Origin: Streptomyces sp. ADI95-17
Lineage (GTDB): Bacteria > Actinomycetota > Actinomycetes > Streptomycetales > Streptomycetaceae
NCBI RefSeq assembly: GCF_003846175.1
Contig: NZ_ML123047.1
Location: forward strand, 301,345-365,344
Reading direction: 5' to 3'
Length of the DNA stretch: 64,000 nt
The notes beneath the pieces are model-generated. The model did not search any database and was not told the DNA's origin. It was given only the letters and a program-made list of their open reading frames with translations. Position numbers and translations under genes: made by a program. Shown here in pieces: positions 50,395 through 59,019 of this stretch (its first letter is position 1; the number at the start of each line of letters is the position of its first letter).

Positions 50395-50598
50395 TCAGGC
50401 CGGGGTGATGTTCTCCGCCTGCGGACCCTTCTGACCCTGCGTGACGTCGAAGTTCACCCGCTGGCCCTCCTGGAGCTCACGGAAGCCGGTGGCCGCGATG
50501 TTCGAGTAGTGGGCGAAGACGTCGGGGCCGCCGCCGTCCTGCTCGATGAAACCGAAGCCCTTTTCCGCGTTGAACCACTTGACGGTGCCAGTAGCCAT
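50395..50598 (-). CDS. Cold-shock domain protein (CspA family)
   Basis: A 67-residue CSD protein: GTVKWFNAEKGFGFIEQDGG (RNP1 KGFGFI) and VFAHYS (RNP2). It is an RNA/ssDNA-binding chaperone of cold or stress adaptation. Ribosome site AGGAG seven bases upstream. The leader contains a strong hairpin (50630-50652) behind a TAATCA -10-like box, as in thermosensitive csp leaders. The HY at the aromatic position (AHYSNI) in place of HF is a usual actinobacterial variant. Confidence 0.96.
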   Translation of the reverse strand: MATGTVKWFNAEKGFGFIEQDGGGPDVFAHYSNIAATGFRELQEGQRVNFDVTQGQKGPQAENITPA

Positions 50599-50629
50599 GT
50601 TCTGTCTCCTTCATGGGGGGCAGTTCCCG

Positions 50630-50652
50630 GGGATCCGCACGGTGCGGATCCC
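50630..50652 (-). promoter_or_regulatory. Leader hairpin of the cold-shock gene
   Basis: GGGATCCGCAC (50630-50640) and GTGCGGATCCC (50642-50652) are perfect inverted arms, 31 bases upstream of the ATG. With a TAATCA box at 50665-50670 (minus strand) the transcript would begin with this hairpin. Confidence 0.45.
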
Positions 50653-51015
50653 ACGTCGCCGCGATGATTACCCCATCCGGAAAAAGCACCGGAAAACACA
50701 GAAGCGCAGCCCCCGGCGCATTGAGCCGGGGAGCACACTTGGAGTCTTCGGGAACCACAACTGCAACTGCTTCCAGAATAGCACGGCGGAAGCGACCGGA
50801 CAGGGAAATGAATTAAGGCCCGCCGGATCCGAATTGAACTCGGATTCGAATCCCGATCCGACCGGAATGCAAATCGGTCCGGGAATCGCGTGAAATTCTT
50901 TTCGGCCGGAAATCGATATTCGCGCGACCGATCCGGACCCCCGCGGCGGCCCCCGCCCCCGGACACGCCGGACCGAGGCCAGTTGATGACGGCCTGACCA
51001 GCAGTCATAATGTAC

Positions 51016-51172
51016 GCGTAGCCCTTCACGCATCCCCCGTCGTGAAGGGCTACGCCTATGTCCGCACGACATGTATGTGCGCCATGCACCTTTTGTCCGT
51101 GGTGAATTCACACGAAATCCGTGGATACCACAGGCAGGGGACTCCCCTCGTGGTCCCCTGCCCGTGTTTTTT
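51016..51172 (+). ncRNA. Candidate small RNA, about 155 nt
   Basis: TAATGT at 51009-51014 is followed directly by a perfect 15-bp hairpin (51016-51030 with 51041-51055; loop CATCCCCCGT). After about 75 bases with a GTGAATTCAC palindrome and a small GTGC-GCCAT-GCAC hairpin comes a Rho-independent terminator. No ORF with a ribosome site lies in it. C-rich loops recall the 6C RNA class of actinobacteria, but the first loop has only five C, so this is a resemblance only. Confidence 0.6.
51133..51172 (+). terminator. Rho-independent terminator of the sRNA candidate
   Basis: GGCAGGGGAC (51133-51142) pairs with GTCCCCTGCC (51153-51162), then CGTG and six T (51167-51172). It is the only hairpin plus T-run terminator I find in the window. 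Confidence 0.8.
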
Positions 51173-51335
51173 CGAGTTAACAGTGACGTAGCGTGTTTAC
51201 GCAAGCCCGTTTCCGTACCACCTATCGCCAACCGCAATGAGAGCGTCACGCCGGGGTTGGTTACAGTACGAGCCCGTCGACCGAATCGACGACCGTGAAC
51301 GCCGATCGCACGGGAGCGGATACGTGGGGGACCGG

Positions 51336-51797
51336 ATGGACAGCGCCGAGGAACGCACACCGGAGCTGCGGACGTTGCAGCAGAAGGTCGAGTACATGGT
51401 GGAGGAGACCTTCCCCGGCCAGAAGGTCTCGGGGCGTTTCTTCGCCGATCTGGTCAGGGAACGCGGCGGATCCCTCTCGCACAGCTACTTCTCCAACATC
51501 CTGGCCGGGAAGGTCACCCAGCCCTCCGAGGACATCCTCAAGGCGCTCGGTCTGGGCTTCGGCGTGGACTGGCGGTTCTTCAAGGAGGAGTCCGAGGTCG
51601 TCGACGACGTGGTCGCCGGGCTCCAGTTCCTCGCGATGCGGCGTACGGGGGAGATCAGCGGAGTCGCCGGGCGCGGCCTCGACGAGGACGGTCTCCCGCC
51701 GGAGCTGCTGCAGTTCGCGCTCTCGCTGCTGGAGGACGCCAAGGGCCGGCAGGGCGCGGCCGACGGCGGCGGCGTCCATGGCGAGCCGGGGCAGTAG
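51336..51797 (+). CDS. HTH regulator at the head of the IrrE-type operon
   Basis: A 153-residue protein with an XRE-like helix-turn-helix: FFADLVRERGGSLSHSYFSNILAGKVTQPSEDILKALGLGFGVDWRFF (about residues 30-80). The C-terminus is short and helical. ATG 51336 after GGGGGA; a GTG at 51324 is also in frame. The next gene begins 6 bases after its stop. It probably represses its own operon and is the antitoxin-like partner of the protease gene. Confidence 0.85.
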   Translation: MDSAEERTPELRTLQQKVEYMVEETFPGQKVSGRFFADLVRERGGSLSHSYFSNILAGKVTQPSEDILKALGLGFGVDWRFFKEESEVVDDVVAGLQFLAMRRTGEISGVAGRGLDEDGLPPELLQFALSLLEDAKGRQGAADGGGVHGEPGQ

Positions 51798-51803
51798 ACC
51801 GTC

Positions 51804-52451
51804 ATGTCGCTGCGCGAACTGCGGAAGGAGTGCGAGGCGGGGCTCGCCGACCTGCCCATCCCCGCGCCCTTCTCCGTCGACGCACTGGTGGCGAACATGG
51901 AGGCGGCCCGCGGCCGCACCATCGTGCTGCACGAGATGCCCGACCGGCTGGCCCGCGTCAACGCCGCCTGCGGACTGCGGCTGAAGACCGGCGGGACCAG
52001 CTTCGTGCTCTACCGCCGCAGGCCGACCGCGTACCAGACCCAGCACGTCATCCTGCACGAGCTGTGCCACGAGTGGTTCGACCACGGCACCTCCCTCGAT
52101 CCGGAACAACTGCGGCGGCTGCTGCCGGTCTTCGACACCTCGCTGATCACCCGGGTCCTCGGAACCGGATCCCCGCCGTCGCCACCGTCCCCGCCGTCGC
52201 AGTCCCCGCCGTCACCTCCCGCGCCGTCGCCGGTCGTGGCCACGATCGCCGACGCGCTCCGGTCCGGGGACGGCACCGTGCAGGCCCGTGCGCAGTACGA
52301 CACCCACGACGAGCGCATGGCCGAGTTCGGGGCCTCGCTCATCCCCCGCATGGCCATGGAGGTGACGAGCGACGACATGGTGGGACGGCTGGCCAACTCC
52401 CTGTCCCGCCCGGTCGCCAACCGCCGCCGGGGCCTGTTCCGCCGCTCCTGA
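51804..52451 (+). CDS. ImmA/IrrE-type metallopeptidase
   Basis: A 215-residue protein with HELCHEWFDH (HExxH plus following His/Asp) near residue 75, preceded by LYRRRPTAYQTQHVIL, as in COG2856 ImmA/IrrE peptidases that cut repressors or regulators. A Pro/Ser-rich low-complexity linker (SPPSPPSPPSQSPPS, about 122-140) leads to a C-terminal helical part. Start ATG 51804. Pairing with an HTH gene is the usual regulated-proteolysis arrangement. Confidence 0.88.
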   Translation: MSLRELRKECEAGLADLPIPAPFSVDALVANMEAARGRTIVLHEMPDRLARVNAACGLRLKTGGTSFVLYRRRPTAYQTQHVILHELCHEWFDHGTSLDPEQLRRLLPVFDTSLITRVLGTGSPPSPPSPPSQSPPSPPAPSPVVATIADALRSGDGTVQARAQYDTHDERMAEFGASLIPRMAMEVTSDDMVGRLANSLSRPVANRRRGLFRRS

Positions 52452-52494
52452 CACCGCACCTCTCCCCCGTCTCCCCCACCCCGAGGAATCCGCC

Positions 52495-53799
52495 GTGACC
52501 CCGCTCGACCTCGCCGGCTATCTCATAGCCGCCCTGATGACGGCCGTCGCCCTGTGGCGCATGCCGGCCGCCCTGTGGGGCGACGAAGAAGACAAGCGCC
52601 GCCGGGCCCTGTGGGGCTGCTACGCGGGCTTCGCCGCCGCCCTGTGGACCAAGACCCGGGCCGTGCGCATCGCGCTCAACGACAGCGCCGTCACCGACCT
52701 CGCCGTACTGATCAAGCACTACACGGCGACGATCGCGATCCTGGCGATCCTCAGCTACATCGTCGCGATCTACGGCCAGTACCCCGACGGCGGAGCCGTC
52801 CCGCGGCACGTACGGTTCGCCCGCACCATCCAGCAGGTGGCGGCCAAGGCGTCGATCGCCACGCTGGTCCTGCTGACGGTGCTGTTCTTCACCGTCGTCG
52901 ACCGCTCCGTCCCCTCGGACCGCTTCGTCGCCGACCACGCGGGACAGTGGGGGGCCACGCTGTACATGAGCGTGTTCTACCTCTACCTGGGCGCCGCGTC
53001 CGCCGTCTGCGCCTACCAGTGGGCGCTGGCCACCGCCGGTGCCGGGCTGCGCCATCTGCGGATCGGCCTCGGGATGATGACGTTCGCCATGTTCATCGGG
53101 GTCGGCTACACCGTCAGCCGGACCCTGTTCCTGTGGGTCAGCGCCATCGACACCCCGAGCGAGTCCTTCGCGCTCCGCTTCGACGAGATCACCGAGGCCG
53201 CCCAGGTGGTGCTGTTCGCCTTCTTCGCCGTGGGCGCCTCCATCCCCGCTCTCAGCAAGGGGCGGCGGCGCGCGAAGCTCTGGCGGGCCCAGGCCGGACT
53301 GCACGGCCTGTGGCGCGAGTTGATGACCGCGTTCCCCGAGCAGCCCTTCGACCCCCCGGCCTCGCTGGCCCGCGAGCTCACCCGCTTCGGCACCCCCGCC
53401 GACCTGCGGATCGACCGCTGGGCCGCCGACATCGCCGACGCGGTGGAGAAGCTGCGCCACTACGTCCCCGACACCCTGCTCCCGGCCGCGAAGAACGCCG
53501 CCTCGGAGGGCTCCGCGGACTCGGAGAAGGCGGGACCGCTCACCGAGGCGTACTGGATCAAGGCCGCGCTCACCGCGAAGAACAGCGGGACGCCCGCCTC
53601 CACCGCCGCCGCGGTCGAGGCCCAGCACGCCACCGACCAGGACGGCGAGGTGGCCTGGCTGGTCCGGGTCGCCACCGCCTACCGGACCGTCCCGCAGGAC
53701 CGGGCGGCACAGGTACTGGCAGCGGCCCTGTCCGCCGCCCCCGGCCCGTCCACCGCGACCGCAGCGCCCCGCACGGCCTCCACCGAGGAGACAGCATGA
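52495..53799 (+). CDS. MAB_1171c-like integral membrane protein
   Basis: A 434-residue protein: about six to seven membrane helices in the first 240 residues (LAGYLIAALMTAVALWRM, TIAILAILSYIVAIYGQ, ASIATLVLLTVLFFTVV, ATLYMSVFYLYLGAASAVCAY), then a cytoplasmic helical domain (RRRAKLWRAQAGLHGLWRELMTAFP). This is the MAB_1171c-type putative transporter family by memory. GTG start. Sits behind the protease gene and overlaps the next gene (ATGA). Role in the operon unknown. Confidence 0.82.
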   Translation: MTPLDLAGYLIAALMTAVALWRMPAALWGDEEDKRRRALWGCYAGFAAALWTKTRAVRIALNDSAVTDLAVLIKHYTATIAILAILSYIVAIYGQYPDGGAVPRHVRFARTIQQVAAKASIATLVLLTVLFFTVVDRSVPSDRFVADHAGQWGATLYMSVFYLYLGAASAVCAYQWALATAGAGLRHLRIGLGMMTFAMFIGVGYTVSRTLFLWVSAIDTPSESFALRFDEITEAAQVVLFAFFAVGASIPALSKGRRRAKLWRAQAGLHGLWRELMTAFPEQPFDPPASLARELTRFGTPADLRIDRWAADIADAVEKLRHYVPDTLLPAAKNAASEGSADSEKAGPLTEAYWIKAALTAKNSGTPASTAAAVEAQHATDQDGEVAWLVRVATAYRTVPQDRAAQVLAAALSAAPGPSTATAAPRTASTEETA

Positions 53800-54419
53800 C
53801 CTCCCCCGACACCACCGACACCCCTGGCACCGACACCGCCCCCGCGTCGCCGGACAACGCCACCGCGCGCACCGTCACCGACGTCTTCCAGCCCCGCAAC
53901 GTCCTGCTGATCGGCATGCTCGGCATCGGCCTGGCCGCCGCCGGTCACTGGACCGGCCTGCTCTGGGGATTCCTCGGCGCCCTGTGCGCGGGCCTCGTCC
54001 CCGCCGGGTACATCGAATGGGAGCGCGGACGCGGCACCTGGGGCGACCGCCATGTCGTCGACCGCACCAAGCGGGCGCCGATCTTCTTCGTGATCCTCGG
54101 CTCCATCGGCACCGGTTCGGTGGTGATGGTGCTGGGCAATGCCCCCACCGGCATCCTCGTGGCGATGCTCGCCCTGTGGGCGATGACCGTGGTCCTGCTG
54201 GCCGTCAACACGGTCTGGAAGATCTCGGTGGACGCCGCGGTCGCCTCGGCCGTCGTCGCCCTGCTCGCCGCGGCCCACTCGCCGTGGTGGCTGCTCGGCT
54301 ACGCGATGACGCTCGCCGTGTGCTGGTCGCGGGTCGCGCTCGGGTACCACTCGGTGGCCCAGACGGTCGCCGGAGCGTCGCTGGGCGCCGCGACGGCGGG
54401 CGCGTTCCTGCTGATCTGA
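53796..54419 (+). CDS. PAP2-like membrane protein with altered catalytic residues
   Basis: A 207-residue protein with about six membrane helices. Its second half matches PAP2 phosphatases in outline (TVWKISVDAAVASAVVA; CWSRVALGYHSVAQTVAGASLG). The motif-3 His is present, but the last catalytic Asp is Gln (HSVAQ instead of HxxxD), and the usual PSGH-type His reads SVDA with Asp. The enzyme may be inactive or altered. Coupled to the MAB_1171c-like gene by ATGA and last in the operon. Confidence 0.78.
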   Translation: MTSPDTTDTPGTDTAPASPDNATARTVTDVFQPRNVLLIGMLGIGLAAAGHWTGLLWGFLGALCAGLVPAGYIEWERGRGTWGDRHVVDRTKRAPIFFVILGSIGTGSVVMVLGNAPTGILVAMLALWAMTVVLLAVNTVWKISVDAAVASAVVALLAAAHSPWWLLGYAMTLAVCWSRVALGYHSVAQTVAGASLGAATAGAFLLI

Positions 54420-54494
54420 CCCGTACCGGCGCGTACCGGGTGGTGACGGGAAACATCCGTTGAAGCGGCCACCCGGGCGGGTACAGGTTGCCCC

Positions 54495-55343
54495 GTGCCG
54501 AACTTCGAGATCACCACCGCGAGCGCCGACGACCTCACCATGCTGGCCGAATGGGCCCACGAGGAGAGCTGGAACCCCGGACTGACCGACCGTCACGCCT
54601 TCTTCGCCGCCGACCCGCGCGGCTTCCTGATCGGCCGCCTCGACGGCGAACCGGTCTCCTGCGTCTCGGTGGTCCGTTACGGCACCGGCTTCGGCTTCCT
54701 CGGCTTCTACCTCACCCGGCCCCGACTGCGCGGCCAGGGATACGGAATCCAGCTCTGGCGGGCCGGTATGGCACGACTGGACGGGCGCAACGTCGGCCTG
54801 GACGGGGTGGTGGCCCAGCAGCCCAACTACCGTAAGTCCGGATTCCGTTCGGTGTGGACGAACATGCGCTACGAGGGCCTGCCGCCCGCCGGTCTGCCCG
54901 CCCCGGCCGGCACCGAGCTGGTCGACGGGCGCTCCGTGTCCTTCGACCGGCTCGCCGCCTACGACCGCCGCTTCTTCCCGGCCGACCGCGACAGCTTCCT
55001 CGCACCGTGGATCGCCCACCCCACCCGCACCTCGCTCGCCGCCGTCCGCGACGGCGAGCTGTGCGGCCTGGCCGTGCTGCGCCCCTGCCGTACGTCGTCC
55101 CGGATCGGCCCCGTGTACGCGGAGTCGCCCGAGGTGGCAGGCGCCCTGGTCAGCGCGGTGGCGGCGGCCGACCCCGGCGTCCCGGTCGCGATCGACGTGC
55201 CGGACGTCAACCCGGCGGCCGTACGCCTCGCCGAACAGCTGGGCCTCACCCCGTCGTTCGAGACCGCCCGGATGTACACGGGCCCGTCGCCCGACATCGA
55301 CCACACCGGCCTGTTCGGCATCACCAGCCTGGAGCTGGGCTAG
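54495..55343 (+). CDS. GNAT acetyltransferase (two-domain)
   Basis: A 282-residue protein: N-terminal GNAT (FGFLGFYLTRPRLRGQGYGIQLWRAGMARL with RGQGYG acetyl-CoA loop, residues 75-90) plus a C-terminal second GNAT-like half (VAIDVPDVNPAAVRLAEQLGLTPSFETARMYTG). This architecture (DUF1248/Acetyltransf_18) is common in actinobacteria; the substrate is unknown. GTG start. Its stop overlaps the stop of the convergent SpoIIE gene. Confidence 0.9.
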   Translation: MPNFEITTASADDLTMLAEWAHEESWNPGLTDRHAFFAADPRGFLIGRLDGEPVSCVSVVRYGTGFGFLGFYLTRPRLRGQGYGIQLWRAGMARLDGRNVGLDGVVAQQPNYRKSGFRSVWTNMRYEGLPPAGLPAPAGTELVDGRSVSFDRLAAYDRRFFPADRDSFLAPWIAHPTRTSLAAVRDGELCGLAVLRPCRTSSRIGPVYAESPEVAGALVSAVAAADPGVPVAIDVPDVNPAAVRLAEQLGLTPSFETARMYTGPSPDIDHTGLFGITSLELG

Positions 55344-57118
55344 CCCCTCGGCCTGGAACCGGGCCAGGGCCTCGGGCGGCGGCGGGCCGATCCGGCTCCT
55401 CTCCCATGGGCCGGGGCCGGCTCCTCCTCCGTGGGCCGGGTCCGGGAGGCCAACACCGCGATGTCGTCCTCCGCCCCCGGCCCGAACCGTTCGAGGACAT
55501 CGTCCAGCAGCCGCTCCAGGCTGCCGTCGGCCGGCAGGGTCAGTTCCCTGAGCCGGTCGACCGAGGCGTCGATGTCCTCGCCGCGCCGCTCGACCAGCCC
55601 GTCCGTGTACAGGAACAGCACCGTGCCCGGATCGAACTCCACCATCGTCGTCCGGTAGCCGCCGAGCCCGGTGCCCAGCGGCGGCCCCACCGCCATCTCG
55701 TCGCACACCCGGGCGCCCGCCCGGGGGTCGATCAGCACCGGCGGCAGATGCCCGGCGCTCGCCACCTCGCACGTCCCGCCGACCCGGTCGACGACGGCCA
55801 GCAGACAGGTGGCCGCCCGGTCCAGCCCGGACCGTTCGACCATCCGGTCCAGCTGTTCCAGGATGCGGTGCGGCGGCAGCTCGTCGTCGGCGAGCATCCG
55901 CAGCAGGGAACGGTAGTGGCTCATGGCGACCGCCGCCTCCACCCCGTGCCCCATCACATCGCCCATCGCCTTGAGGTGACGTCCGTCCCGCAGCGGGATG
56001 ACGTCGAACCAGTCGCCGCCCACCATCACGCTCCGGTCGGCCGGCAGATAGCGGGTGGCGATCTCGATGTGCGGGTGCGGCGGGCGCGGCTCGGACAGCA
56101 GGGAGCGCTGGAGCTCCAGGGCGATGGTGTGCTCGTGGGCGAACCGGCGGGCGTGGTCGAGATCGACGGCGGCCCGGCCGGCGAGTTCCCGGGCGATCAC
56201 CACGTCCTCGTCCGTGAAGACCGGTGAGTCGCCCGCCCGGATCAGCCCGAGGATGCCGAGCGGGCCGCTGCGCACGGTGACGGGCACGATGACCGCCGAG
56301 TGCATCCCGAGGGCCCGGTAGGCGGCGATCCGCTCCGGGCCGGGGGCGGAGCGGACGAGCTGTTCGTCGGTGGTGAGGTTCTCCACCACCGGCTGGTTGA
56401 CCGCCAGACAGCGCTGTACGGCGGCGCCCTCCTGGTAGTCGATGTACTCGCCGGTCAGCCCGAAGCCGTCCAGCTCGTCGCGGAGCGCGGGCACCGCCCG
56501 CAGCGCCGCCCGCCGCAGCCGCAGCACCCCGGGCGGTGCGGGCCGGACCGGTGGGGCGACGTCGGGCGGGAACACCTCGACCGTGGCGAGGTCGGCCAGC
56601 CCCGGCACGACGAGGTCGACCAGTTCGGCGCAGGTGGTGTCCATGTCGAGCGTGGTGCCGATCCGGGCGGCCGCGGTGTCGAGCAGGTTCAGATGGCGCC
56701 GGGCCTGCTCCAGCTCCCGCTGCCCCTTGTCCGAGGTCATGATCTCCAGCACTATCCCGGCCACGCCCACGACCCGCCCGTCGAACTCCAGCCGGTGGTA
56801 GGCGCCGTGCCAGTACCGCCGGACCGTGGCGGCCGCGGCGGTGAATCCGCTGGAGGTGATCTCGCGGGACTTCCCGTCGGCGAGCACCGCCCGCAGCATG
56901 TCCTCGCGCGCGTCGACCCCGGGCAGGACCTCGGAGACGGTACGTCCGAGGTGCTCGGCGGCCGGGATGCCGTTGAGCCGTTCGAGAGCCCGGTTGACGT
57001 AGAGGAAGCGCAGCCCGGTGTCGAGCACGCCCACCCCGGCCATGGTGCCGTCGACCAGCGCGGCCAGGGCGCGGGGGTCGAACGGCACGGGGCCGTCGGC
57101 GTACGTATCGGCCTGCAC
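55340..57118 (-). CDS. SpoIIE-type serine phosphatase with PAS and GAF domains
   Basis: A 592-residue regulator: PAS domain (residues about 12-125, MAGVGVLDTGLRFLYVNRALERLNG), GAF domain (about 150-335, LDTAAARIGTTLDMDTTCAELVDLV), then a PP2C-like SpoIIE domain (from LPADRSVMVGGDWFDVIPLRDG, with MGDVMGHGVEAA, LFLYTDGLVERRG and AEDDIAVLA). It likely dephosphorylates an anti-anti-sigma factor in response to a signal sensed by PAS/GAF. GTG start with AGGAGG. Confidence 0.93.
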   Translation of the reverse strand: MQADTYADGPVPFDPRALAALVDGTMAGVGVLDTGLRFLYVNRALERLNGIPAAEHLGRTVSEVLPGVDAREDMLRAVLADGKSREITSSGFTAAAATVRRYWHGAYHRLEFDGRVVGVAGIVLEIMTSDKGQRELEQARRHLNLLDTAAARIGTTLDMDTTCAELVDLVVPGLADLATVEVFPPDVAPPVRPAPPGVLRLRRAALRAVPALRDELDGFGLTGEYIDYQEGAAVQRCLAVNQPVVENLTTDEQLVRSAPGPERIAAYRALGMHSAVIVPVTVRSGPLGILGLIRAGDSPVFTDEDVVIARELAGRAAVDLDHARRFAHEHTIALELQRSLLSEPRPPHPHIEIATRYLPADRSVMVGGDWFDVIPLRDGRHLKAMGDVMGHGVEAAVAMSHYRSLLRMLADDELPPHRILEQLDRMVERSGLDRAATCLLAVVDRVGGTCEVASAGHLPPVLIDPRAGARVCDEMAVGPPLGTGLGGYRTTMVEFDPGTVLFLYTDGLVERRGEDIDASVDRLRELTLPADGSLERLLDDVLERFGPGAEDDIAVLASRTRPTEEEPAPAHGRGAGSARRRPRPWPGSRPRG

Positions 57119-57252
57119 GTCAACCTCCTGGGCGGGCGCGGACCACCCGCTGCCCGGCCCTCAATCGTCGGCCGCCCGCCCCCGCCGCGCATCCGCAGAC
57201 CGGGCCGCCGGCCGCCGTGCGGGCCGGGTCATGTACGTCCCCGGCCGCCGCG

Positions 57253-57525
57253 TCAGGTGAGCGGGTGCGAGGTCCGGCCGGACACCTCGTCGATCTCGTC
57301 GTGCGCCTTCGTCAGCATCTTCATCGCCAGTTCGTTGAGCGCTCTGGCTCCCGCGATCTCCTCTCCCACCCTCGGCTGGTCCTTGTCGGAGGGGTGGCGG
57401 CTCGCATATCCATGGGCGCGCACCTCGGACCCGTCCGGAAGCCGGACCAGGGCGGCCGCGCGGGTGCGATGGGTGTCCTCTTCGAATTCCAGTTCGACAT
57501 GCCACCCGACGGTTGTCATCACCAT
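57253..57525 (-). CDS. DUF1876 protein
   Basis: A 90-residue protein: WHVELEFEEDTHRTRAAALVRLPDG and HPSDKDQPRVGEEIAGARALNELAMKML, typical of DUF1876 (dsRNA-binding-like fold by family description; function unknown). Start ATG 57525 behind GGGAGGTGA; ATG 57519 also possible. Single gene, next to the SpoIIE phosphatase. Confidence 0.9.
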   Translation of the reverse strand: MVMTTVGWHVELEFEEDTHRTRAAALVRLPDGSEVRAHGYASRHPSDKDQPRVGEEIAGARALNELAMKMLTKAHDEIDEVSGRTSHPLT

Positions 57526-57619
57526 GACGATCACCTCCCTACCAGGGTGCGCCCGTTCCCCCACCCCTGCACCACGGCAACGCACCGGGTCCCGCCCCGG
57601 GCGCGCGGGCGGCGCCCCG

Positions 57620-58330
57620 TCACACCTCCAGCCGGTCCAGGTCGAGGGTGCCGTCCACCGCCGGGGCGTCCGGCGGCAGCGCGAGCGCGCCCTCGACCGG
57701 CCCGGGGAGCGGGCCCAGCCCCAGCAGCCCGGCGACGATCCGGGCCGTCAGCGCGTGCCACTGCCCGGCGCGCCGGAGCATCGCGTGATCACTGCCCCGG
57801 ATCGCGACCAGACAGGCTCGGGCACCGGCCGGCCGGGCGCGGGCGGTGAGGCGCTGGGAGGCGCGGGGGCTGGTGATCCGGTCGCGGGTGCTGTGCAGCA
57901 GGACGACATCGCGGCCCGCCAGCTGGTCGACCGGGTCGTCGGCCGGGCACCACGGGGCGAGGCCGACCACCCCGCGCACCAGCGGATGACCGGCCGCGCG
58001 GAGGGCGGCACGGGCCCCCATCGAGTGACCGACCAGGACCACCGGGATGTCCCCGGCCTCGCGGCGCAGCGCGTCCAGGGCGCGTACGGCGTCGTGCAGC
58101 GGGTCCTCGCGGGGCCCGTTCCAGCCGCGGTGGGCGTAGCGGGCGGTACGTACGAGAACGCGTCCGTCCCCGCCACCCGTGGCCCCCGCGATGGACCGGG
58201 CGAAGGGACGCATCCGTACGGCGGGCAGATTCAGCGGGCCGGGCGGTGGCGCGGCCAGGCCCGTCTCCGCCCCGCCGTGCAGCAGGAGCACCGCCGCGGA
58301 CGGGCCCACGGTGGACGGCGGTCGTGCCAT
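57620..58330 (-). CDS. Alpha/beta hydrolase (dienelactone-hydrolase-type)
   Basis: A 236-residue hydrolase: LLLHGG (oxyanion region), nucleophile elbow VLVGHSMGARAAL (near residue 100), Asp in LLHSTRDRI and His in GSDHAML. Compact with no signal peptide. ATG 58330 with AGGAGG six bases upstream; longer in-frame starts lack one. The gap to the divergent peroxiredoxin gene is short (97 bases). Substrate unknown. Confidence 0.9.
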   Translation of the reverse strand: MARPPSTVGPSAAVLLLHGGAETGLAAPPPGPLNLPAVRMRPFARSIAGATGGGDGRVLVRTARYAHRGWNGPREDPLHDAVRALDALRREAGDIPVVLVGHSMGARAALRAAGHPLVRGVVGLAPWCPADDPVDQLAGRDVVLLHSTRDRITSPRASQRLTARARPAGARACLVAIRGSDHAMLRRAGQWHALTARIVAGLLGLGPLPGPVEGALALPPDAPAVDGTLDLDRLEV

Positions 58331-58427
58331 GCGTACCTCCTGGTGCGGGGAGCCGGACCCGTACCGAGCATGCTGTACGGAACACGCACGGAAAACCCCG
58401 GCAGCACCGGACCACGGAGGAAACGAC

Positions 58428-58913
58428 ATGGCACCGTCACCGCAACTCGGCCTGATCGCACCGGACTTCACGCTGCCCGGCGGCGTGCTCGGCGGCGAGA
58501 ACTTCGAGCGCCGCGACTACACCCTGGCCGGGGCGCGCGGCCGCTGCGTGGTCCTCGCGTTCTACCCGGGCGACAACACGGCGGTCTGCACCAAGCAGCT
58601 CTGCTCGTACTCCTCGGGCCTGGAGGCCTTCGAGGAGCTCGACGCGGAGGTCTGGGGAATCAGTCCACAGGGTGTGGACAGTCATGAGTCGTTCGCCCGC
58701 ACCCACGGCCTGCGGATGCCACTGCTCGCGGACACCGACCGGGAGACTGCCCGCGCGTACGGGGTCGCGGCTCCCGGGATCGGGGTGCGCCGCGCGGTGT
58801 TCCTCATCGGGCCGGACGGAGTGCTGCGCTGGAAGCACGTCGCGCTGCTGGGCGCCACGTTCCAGTCGGCGGCCAAACTGACCGAGCAACTCTCCGGCAT
58901 CAAGAACGCGTAA
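58428..58913 (+). CDS. Peroxiredoxin (BCP/AhpC-TSA type)
   Basis: A 161-residue thiol peroxidase: FYPGDNTAVCTKQLCSY holds the peroxidatic Cys (VCT) and a Cys five residues on (LCSY), as in atypical 2-Cys BCP enzymes. IAPDFTLPGG and GISPQGVDSHESFA are standard. ATG 58428 after GGAGGAA; the frame upstream is not coding. It reduces hydroperoxides with thioredoxin. Divergent from the hydrolase. Confidence 0.93.
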   Translation: MAPSPQLGLIAPDFTLPGGVLGGENFERRDYTLAGARGRCVVLAFYPGDNTAVCTKQLCSYSSGLEAFEELDAEVWGISPQGVDSHESFARTHGLRMPLLADTDRETARAYGVAAPGIGVRRAVFLIGPDGVLRWKHVALLGATFQSAAKLTEQLSGIKNA

Positions 58914-59019
58914 AAGATTGCCGGAACCCGGCAGTGTCCGCCGACCGGTACGTATGGGATCATCCAGCCAGTTCGACGGAAATGTTCGGGGGATTTCGAG
59001 GATCGGGGAGGGTGACCAG

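Larger units (their letters stand above)
50599..51335. other. Long intergenic region holding the csp leader and an sRNA candidate
   Basis: 737 bases without a supported gene. From left: csp leader with hairpin, an AT-richer zone with repeated GATCCG/CGGATTC dyads (50770-50930), then the sRNA candidate 51016-51172, then the promoter of the HTH gene. Confidence 0.55.

Noticed and set aside
53679..55772. Long minus-strand frame across 53.7-55.8 kb
   Set aside because: Overlaps three well supported genes and has antisense-type composition.
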